A DNA stretch of 29,042 nt from Acidithiobacillus sulfuriphilus (lineage in GTDB: Bacteria; Pseudomonadota; Gammaproteobacteria; Acidithiobacillales; Acidithiobacillaceae). The stretch covers positions 1 to 29,042 of the forward strand of contig NZ_RIZI01000164.1 of the NCBI RefSeq assembly GCF_003721225.1, written 5' to 3'. Positions 23,276 through 29,042 of the stretch are shown piece by piece (position 1 is the stretch's first letter; each line of letters begins with the position of its first letter). Both the position numbers and the translations under genes were made by a program. The notes under the pieces were generated by a model, which was not told where the DNA came from, did no database searches, and saw only the letters and a program-made list of their open reading frames with translations.

Positions 23276-23605
23276 TTAGTTCTGACTCCTTGTATTTCCC
23301 GTAGTGCCTGTGTCCCCTTTTACGGCCTTCCAAAATTCAATCGCTCCCGCCTTCGCCGCGTGGCCAATATCGACCGCCCCATGGGCAATGCCAAGCCCCA
23401 CCTCCTTTCCTGTTTGGCCGATCTTGTGAACGGTTGAACCAACCGTCTGCCCTGCCTGCTCGGCTCCTTGTTTGAGATCCGTATTTTCTGCATATGCGGT
23501 GACTGGGGAGAGGACGGAAATCAGAAATACGCATGCATACGTCATCTGCGTAGCAGTTACCGTCTTCTCCTTGAGGTGATTATTCGGTACCTTATGTCCT
23601 TGCAT
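23276..23605 (-). CDS. Small secreted or periplasmic protein, function unknown
   Basis: The protein has 109 residues. The ATG at 23605 is preceded by AGGAGG at nine bases; a GTG directly before it is a possible alternative. A signal peptide is apparent: basic leader, hydrophobic T-Y-A-C-V-F-L-I-S-V-L-S-P-V and A-Y-A before E-N-T-D. The mature part is alanine- and glycine-rich with a loose repeat (A-G-Q-T-V-G-S-T-V-H-K-I-G-Q-T-G-K-E-V-G), which suggests an amphipathic helix. I do not recognise a family. It lies 200 bases upstream of the pigment operon on the same strand but has its own ribosome-binding site, and may be unrelated to the pathway. Confidence 0.65.
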   Translation of the reverse strand: MQGHKVPNNHLKEKTVTATQMTYACVFLISVLSPVTAYAENTDLKQGAEQAGQTVGSTVHKIGQTGKEVGLGIAHGAVDIGHAAKAGAIEFWKAVKGDTGTTGNTRSQN

Positions 23606-24002
23606 CACAATGCACCTCCTAAGCACACCAAACAAACTCTGGCAATCAAATTGTCCATACGAGTGATCGTTCGTGAAGTCGTGATCTCTTTGGTACAAGT
23701 GTTTGCCAAAGGCATGCGTCCCCCCAATGCTTTAGAGGCTTTCATCCGCTGAAGCGTCGCTGGCCGAAACCCATGGACACGGATCTGCTCTGCCAAGGCG
23801 GCGCTCTCCAGAGCGCCCAGATGGGCAAGGCCCTCGTCTTTACTTTGACCAACCATCCGCATTAATCCTACCCCAGAATTGAGGCTGGTTCCAATGGGAC
23901 GCACCATTCTGGCCTGGGCAAAATTTGGCGTTACTGCAAGCACGAGTTGTTGTCCGGCAGGAAATCACCACAACTACAATCAGTCAACTATCTATTTTTA
24001 TA
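23606..24002. other. Gap of about 400 bases with no confident gene
   Basis: The only long frame is on the minus strand (23605-23943, 112 codons). It starts without a ribosome-binding site and ends exactly at the start of the secreted-protein gene. Its translation contains A-L-A-E-Q-I-R-V-H-G-F-R-P-A-T-L-Q-R, which has a protein-like look but no family I can name. It could be an eroded gene. I see no repeats, no att-like duplication of useful length and no terminator. Confidence 0.3.
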
Positions 24003-24079
24003 TGGCGCGCCCGGCAGGAATCGAACCTGCAACCTACGGCTTAGAAGGCCGTTGCTCTATCCGGTTGAGCTACGGGCGC
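24003..24079 (-). tRNA. tRNA-Arg (anticodon UCU)
   Basis: The minus strand folds as a complete cloverleaf. The acceptor stem is GCGCCCG/CGGGCGC, followed by TAGCTCA and a D-loop containing A-A-C-C-G-G-A-T. The anticodon stem CGGC/GCCG encloses CTTCTAA with anticodon TCT, and the T arm contains GGTTCGATTCC. Discriminator G is followed by an encoded CCA. The gene is 77 bases long and points the same way as the neighbouring tRNA-Pro. The UCU tRNA reads AGA/AGG codons. Confidence 0.95.
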
Positions 24080-24212
24080 GTGCTGGGATGATTTTAGAGG
24101 AAAGGAGGCGGGCAGGGGAAGCCGGCTGGCGTGGGTCCGGCTCGGTCGGGAGGGTGTGCCTCCAGACATTGGAGAAAAGGTCAGCGCAACAGCGGGCTAA
24201 CCCATTGATGAT

Positions 24213-24289
<77 letters not shown>

Positions 24290-24325
24290 ACAAGCCTGGC
24301 AGGATATAGGCAGAGTGGGGTCTGG

Positions 24326-24682
24326 TCAATCCATGCGGGCGAGGCGGTGGCGCAGGCGTTCGAGTTCGGCGCGGGCCAGGGAGATGCCGTCGTTGAGGCG
24401 CTGGCGTTCCTTGTCGCTGAGTTCTTTGCCCTTTTTCACCAGTTCTTCGCTATAGATGGCGATGGTATCGAGGAGTTCTTCGACGCGCTCGTTGATGTTT
24501 TCCTGGGAGGTGATCACCCGGTCCCAGGCGCGATTGGCCTGACGGCGGATCTGCTCGCGGGTGCGCTGGCCGGGTTGGGGGGCGAAGAGCAGGGCGACGA
24601 CGGCGCCCGCTGCGGCGCCGGCGAGGAGGGCAATGCCGATGGCACTAACGCCGAGGGAGGTGTCACTGTCATGATCCATCAT
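24326..24682 (-). CDS. YtxH-domain protein
   Basis: The protein has 118 residues. A single N-terminal hydrophobic segment (about 10-33) runs into A-G-A-V-V-A-L-L-F-A-P-Q-P-G-Q-R-T-R-E-Q-I-R, the hallmark of YtxH/gas-vesicle-protein-like envelope proteins. The rest is a charged helical tail with coiled-coil character. The role is unknown; the family is often stress-linked. Two adjacent ATGs (24682 and 24679) follow AAAAAAGGAG. It lies 22 bases after phosphoglucomutase and is probably the last protein gene of that transcript before the tRNAs. Confidence 0.8.
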   Translation of the reverse strand: MMDHDSDTSLGVSAIGIALLAGAAAGAVVALLFAPQPGQRTREQIRRQANRAWDRVITSQENINERVEELLDTIAIYSEELVKKGKELSDKERQRLNDGISLARAELERLRHRLARMD

Positions 24683-24704
24683 GGGGAGGGCTCCTTTTTT
24701 CAAC

Positions 24705-26634
<1,930 letters not shown>

Positions 26635-26662
26635 AAAGGCAGTATAGCATCCGGAAAGGGGG

Positions 26663-27553
26663 TCATAGGAGGAAGCCTTGATTGCGTAGAAAATCCCGGC
26701 TGGGGGCGGCGCAGGTGTTCATGAGGGCGATGCGGTGGGGATTGCGGCGCGCCCGGCGGGCCCAGAGCTGCGGATGGCTCAGCCCCGCCGCGGCATAGAC
26801 CTGGGCCGAGGGGAAAAAACAGGTGCGCAGGAATTGGCGCATGACTTCCCGCAGCAGGGGGGCCACAGCGCGCTTCTGCCAGGGACGCAGGTGCTGGCTG
26901 CGGGTCTTGATGGTGGTGCGGGCGAAGGCCATGTGGCGCGCTTCTTCGCGCATGTGCAACTGGGTAATGGCGAGTACGGCGGCCGGCAGCGTCTTGTGGG
27001 CGAAGATGAGGCGATTCATGCGGTCGGGCACGTTTTCGCCGATGAGGATGGTGGCCCAGAAGGCGGCCGAGCGCTGGGGGGCGAAGCGGGCGAAGAGGCG
27101 GGCCAGCGGCGGGCGCTCGCCAAGGGGGGTCATGAAGGGGATCTGGGAGCGCCTTTGCAGTTCCAGAAACATGAGGCTGTGGCCGACCTCCTCGCGCAGT
27201 TCATGCAATTGGTAATGATAACTGATGGGATCGTGATACAGCTCGTTGAGGGAGTTGCTGCCCAAGCGCTGGATGAACAGGGCTTCCAGCCACAGGCCCA
27301 GTTCGCAAAAGGAGACGAATTCGCACTGGGACAAACGCAGGCGGTCTTCGCTGGAGAGATCGGCAAACTCGGAGATCCCATAGAGGGAGAGGAGTTCGTC
27401 GGGGAGCCAGGGGGTATCAGGATCCAGGCTCTCCCAGGGAATGCTTTGCACCGGATCGCGATAATGGCTGCTGTGCGCGCCTAGCCGGGTGACCAGGGCG
27501 TCGTGGTGCGTCTGGACCTGAGCCTTCATGGAAATGTGCCGAGCAAAGTTCAT
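26663..27553 (-). CDS. AurF-like diiron oxygenase family protein
   Basis: The protein has about 296 residues. The family uses a carboxylate-bridged diiron centre; AurF itself oxidises p-aminobenzoate to p-nitrobenzoate. The iron ligands are visible as two E-E-x-x-H motifs, L-R-E-E-V-G-H-S and M-R-E-E-A-R-H-M-A-F, plus E in C-E-L-G-L-W-L-E-A. The start is uncertain: ATGs at 27553 and 27529 and a GTG at 27568 all lack a clear ribosome-binding site. The substrate is unknown. It stands about 50 bases after the epimerase gene. The function may be unrelated to the pigment cluster, although aromatic substrates are an obvious shared theme. Confidence 0.72.
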   Translation of the reverse strand: MNFARHISMKAQVQTHHDALVTRLGAHSSHYRDPVQSIPWESLDPDTPWLPDELLSLYGISEFADLSSEDRLRLSQCEFVSFCELGLWLEALFIQRLGSNSLNELYHDPISYHYQLHELREEVGHSLMFLELQRRSQIPFMTPLGERPPLARLFARFAPQRSAAFWATILIGENVPDRMNRLIFAHKTLPAAVLAITQLHMREEARHMAFARTTIKTRSQHLRPWQKRAVAPLLREVMRQFLRTCFFPSAQVYAAAGLSHPQLWARRARRNPHRIALMNTCAAPSRDFLRNQGFLL

Positions 27554-27601
27554 AAGGCATTCTGCCACGCTGCGGGCGCGGGTCCAAGGGCGTTAGGCGG
27601 G

Positions 27602-28534
27602 TTATTTCCCGGCCCGGACCTGGGCAATGGCGGCGGCCACATCGTAGCGGGCCTGCCAGGCGAGTTCCGTTTCTGCCGGCTGGGTAGCGACGACCAGGGG
27701 GTAGCGCAAGCCCCAGAGCCAGCCGGGATCGCCCAGGGCGTCGGTGAAGGGCCAGACCATGCGGTGCAAACGATGGGCCAGGGCGATGGGGATCGGCAGG
27801 GTGAGGCGGCGGGGGATTTCTTGCCAGGGGATGGGCCGGGGGGCGGCGATATTGAAGATGCCCTTTTGACCATAATGAAGGGCGGCGAGGATGGCGCTGA
27901 CGGCGTCCTCCTCATGGACGCACTGAATGCGCAGGTCGGGGTCGGGCAGGCGTAGACCGACGGGACTGGTGGCAATGGCGTTGACCAGGGCTTGGGCATG
28001 GGGGCCGATCACGGCGTGGAGGCGCAGGCGGGTAACGGCGAGATCCGGGTGCTGGCCGGTGAAGGTATCCAGCCATTGCTCCACGGCAGCCTTGTCTTCG
28101 CTGTAGGCAAAGCCCGGCTGGGGACGGCAGGGCTGGGTTTCGGGGATGCGGGCGGGGTTGTCGGGCCAGGCCCCATAGGCGGCGACACTGCTGGTATAGA
28201 CCACCTGCCGCACGCCCGCCTGCCGGGCGGCGCGGAAGAGATTCCGGCTGCCGCCGACATTGATGGCCCGCATGAGGGCGCGGTCGTGGCGCTGACGGCC
28301 CAAAGACTGGGCGAGAACGATGAAGGCCAGGTGGATGACCACGTCTGCGCCCTCCAGGTGGCGAGGGAGATCAGGGTCGCGGATGTCGGCCTGGACCGGG
28401 GAGAGACGGGGATGGCCGAGGATGGGCGGGTGGCGGTCGAGGGCGACGACCTGCTCAATGTCGGGGTCCGCCAGCAATACCGGAAGGAGGGCGCGGGCGG
28501 TATGCCCGGCGGCGCCGGTGACGAGTACGCGCAT
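27602..28534 (-). CDS. NAD-dependent epimerase/dehydratase family protein
   Basis: The protein has 310 residues and is an extended short-chain dehydrogenase. The N-terminus M-R-V-L-V-T-G-A-A-G-H-T-A-R has the G-x-x-G-x-x-A-type Rossmann loop. A-D-V-V-I-H-L-A-F and T-S-S-V-A-A-Y-G follow, and Y-S-E-D-K-A-A gives the catalytic Y-x3-K. Typical substrates are nucleotide sugars, but many members of this family act elsewhere. The ATG at 28534 lies four bases after the LLM gene stop, so the two are co-transcribed. A longer frame upstream overlaps that gene out of frame and is not used. Confidence 0.85.
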   Translation of the reverse strand: MRVLVTGAAGHTARALLPVLLADPDIEQVVALDRHPPILGHPRLSPVQADIRDPDLPRHLEGADVVIHLAFIVLAQSLGRQRHDRALMRAINVGGSRNLFRAARQAGVRQVVYTSSVAAYGAWPDNPARIPETQPCRPQPGFAYSEDKAAVEQWLDTFTGQHPDLAVTRLRLHAVIGPHAQALVNAIATSPVGLRLPDPDLRIQCVHEEDAVSAILAALHYGQKGIFNIAAPRPIPWQEIPRRLTLPIPIALAHRLHRMVWPFTDALGDPGWLWGLRYPLVVATQPAETELAWQARYDVAAAIAQVRAGK

Positions 28535-28538
28535 GGGT

Positions 28539-29042
28539 TCAGGCGGCGTCGGCAGCGCTCGCGCGCAGTGCCGGCAGGACTTCCCGGGCGAGCAGACGCA
28601 GGGAGCGCTGGGTGACGGTACTGGGCACCATGCCGGCGCCCACGGCGAGAATGAGGCGGTCCACGCCGGCGCGGGCGTAGCGGGAGAGCTTTTTGCGGCA
28701 CTCTTCCGGGTTGCCCACCACCACCATGCCCATGCGCTCCAGCAGCGGCAGGGTGAGGGTGCGGCGCAGGAGGGGTTCGAGGAAGCCCAGGCGATGGTAG
28801 TACTCATAACTGTCGCGCAACTGGGCGAGGACGGGGCGGGTCTGGTCGAGGAGCCGCTGGTAATACCAGTGAAAGCCCTGGGCCAGGCGCCGGGCCTCGT
28901 CGCCATCCTCCAGGCACAGGCAGCCGATGGTCATGGCGAAGCCGTTGTTCTGCCCCGGCGCCGGCGTGCCCTCGCCGTGGGCTTGGCGCCAGGCGCGGCG
29001 GTAGGCTTTAAGGTCCTGTTTGATGAGAAACCACGGCTTGAA
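28539..29042 (-). CDS. LLM-class (luciferase-like) flavin oxidoreductase, C-terminal part
   Basis: The frame is open to the window edge, so the N-terminus lies beyond 29042. About 167 codons are visible. Typical features of the bacterial-luciferase-like fold's C-terminal region are G-N-P-E-E-C-R-K-K-L-S-R-Y-A-R-A-G-V-D-R-L-I-L-A, then V-G-A-G-M-V-P, and an earlier F-H-W-Y-Y-Q-R helix. Members use F420 or FMN and vary widely in substrate, so I give no reaction. The stop is four bases before the epimerase ATG. Confidence 0.75.
   Translation of the reverse strand, partial: FKPWFLIKQDLKAYRRAWRQAHGEGTPAPGQNNGFAMTIGCLCLEDGDEARRLAQGFHWYYQRLLDQTRPVLAQLRDSYEYYHRLGFLEPLLRRTLTLPLLERMGMVVVGNPEECRKKLSRYARAGVDRLILAVGAGMVPSTVTQRSLRLLAREVLPALRASAADAA

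Noticed and set aside
23954..24022. CCGGCAGGAA repeated just outside and inside the tRNA-Arg 3' end, as a possible att duplication
   Set aside because: Only ten bases match, too short for an integration duplication, and there is no integrase nearby.

Overview
The window looks like chromosomal DNA of a GC-rich, Gram-negative proteobacterium. The aryl polyene genes, LolA-like and MMPL genes, a LpxL/HtrB-type acyltransferase and tRNAs with encoded CCA all fit a gammaproteobacterium or an Acidithiobacillus-like acidophile. The genus is my inference and cannot be proved from this sequence. The outer blocks (about 2.2-5.9 kb and 24-29 kb) are very GC-rich. The central block (about 6.3-23.6 kb) is visibly more AT-rich, as if it had a different history.

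Layout. (1) 1-1300 is a graveyard of mobile-element debris. It holds two copies of the same IS end (1-86 and 985-1070), a beheaded adenine methylase, an unknown protein tail, a frameshifted and IS-interrupted RhuM-type gene, and a 12-residue stub of the gene that followed it. (2) 1320-1936 is an intact hicA-hicB toxin-antitoxin pair on the minus strand, with a palindrome at the hicA start. (3) 2000-5863 holds four plus-strand genes: an Nramp-related metal transporter behind a hairpin-rich leader, a one-helix membrane protein, a DUF445 membrane protein and a Mut7-C/zinc-ribbon protein. (4) 5864-6295 contains an antisense scrap of a nicotinate phosphoribosyltransferase gene.

(5) 6296-23074 is the main feature, an aryl polyene (APE, xanthomonadin-like) pigment gene cluster. 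The plus-strand arm is a NodB-type deacetylase, a flavin-dependent halogenase carrying the halogenase signatures, a chorismatase resembling XanB2/FkbO/Hyg5, a PlsC-type acyltransferase and a GT2 glycosyltransferase. The minus-strand arm runs from 23074 downwards: a COG4648-type membrane protein, an AMP-dependent aryl-ACP ligase, an ApeI-like dehydratase (apparently with a CTG start), an LpxL-like acyltransferase, a LolA-like periplasmic protein and an MMPL exporter. A second minus-strand operon follows: ketosynthase, chain-length factor, ApeP-like dehydratase, ketoreductase and a CPA2 cation/proton antiporter. A lone acyl carrier protein is read on the plus strand between these two operons.

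Reading them as a pathway: the chorismatase makes a hydroxybenzoate, which the ligase loads onto the ACP. The KS/CLF pair elongates it with malonyl units, and the KR and two DHs convert each unit to a conjugated double bond. The halogenase could halogenate the aryl head. The acyltransferases and GT attach the polyene to a lipid or sugar carrier. LolA-like and MMPL proteins move it toward the outer membrane.

(6) 23276-24289 holds a small secreted protein, tRNA-Arg(UCU) and tRNA-Pro(UGG). (7) 24326-29042 is a dense minus-strand series: LLM-type flavin oxidoreductase (cut by the window end), NAD-dependent epimerase, AurF-like diiron protein, a small conserved protein, phosphoglucomutase and a YtxH-like protein.
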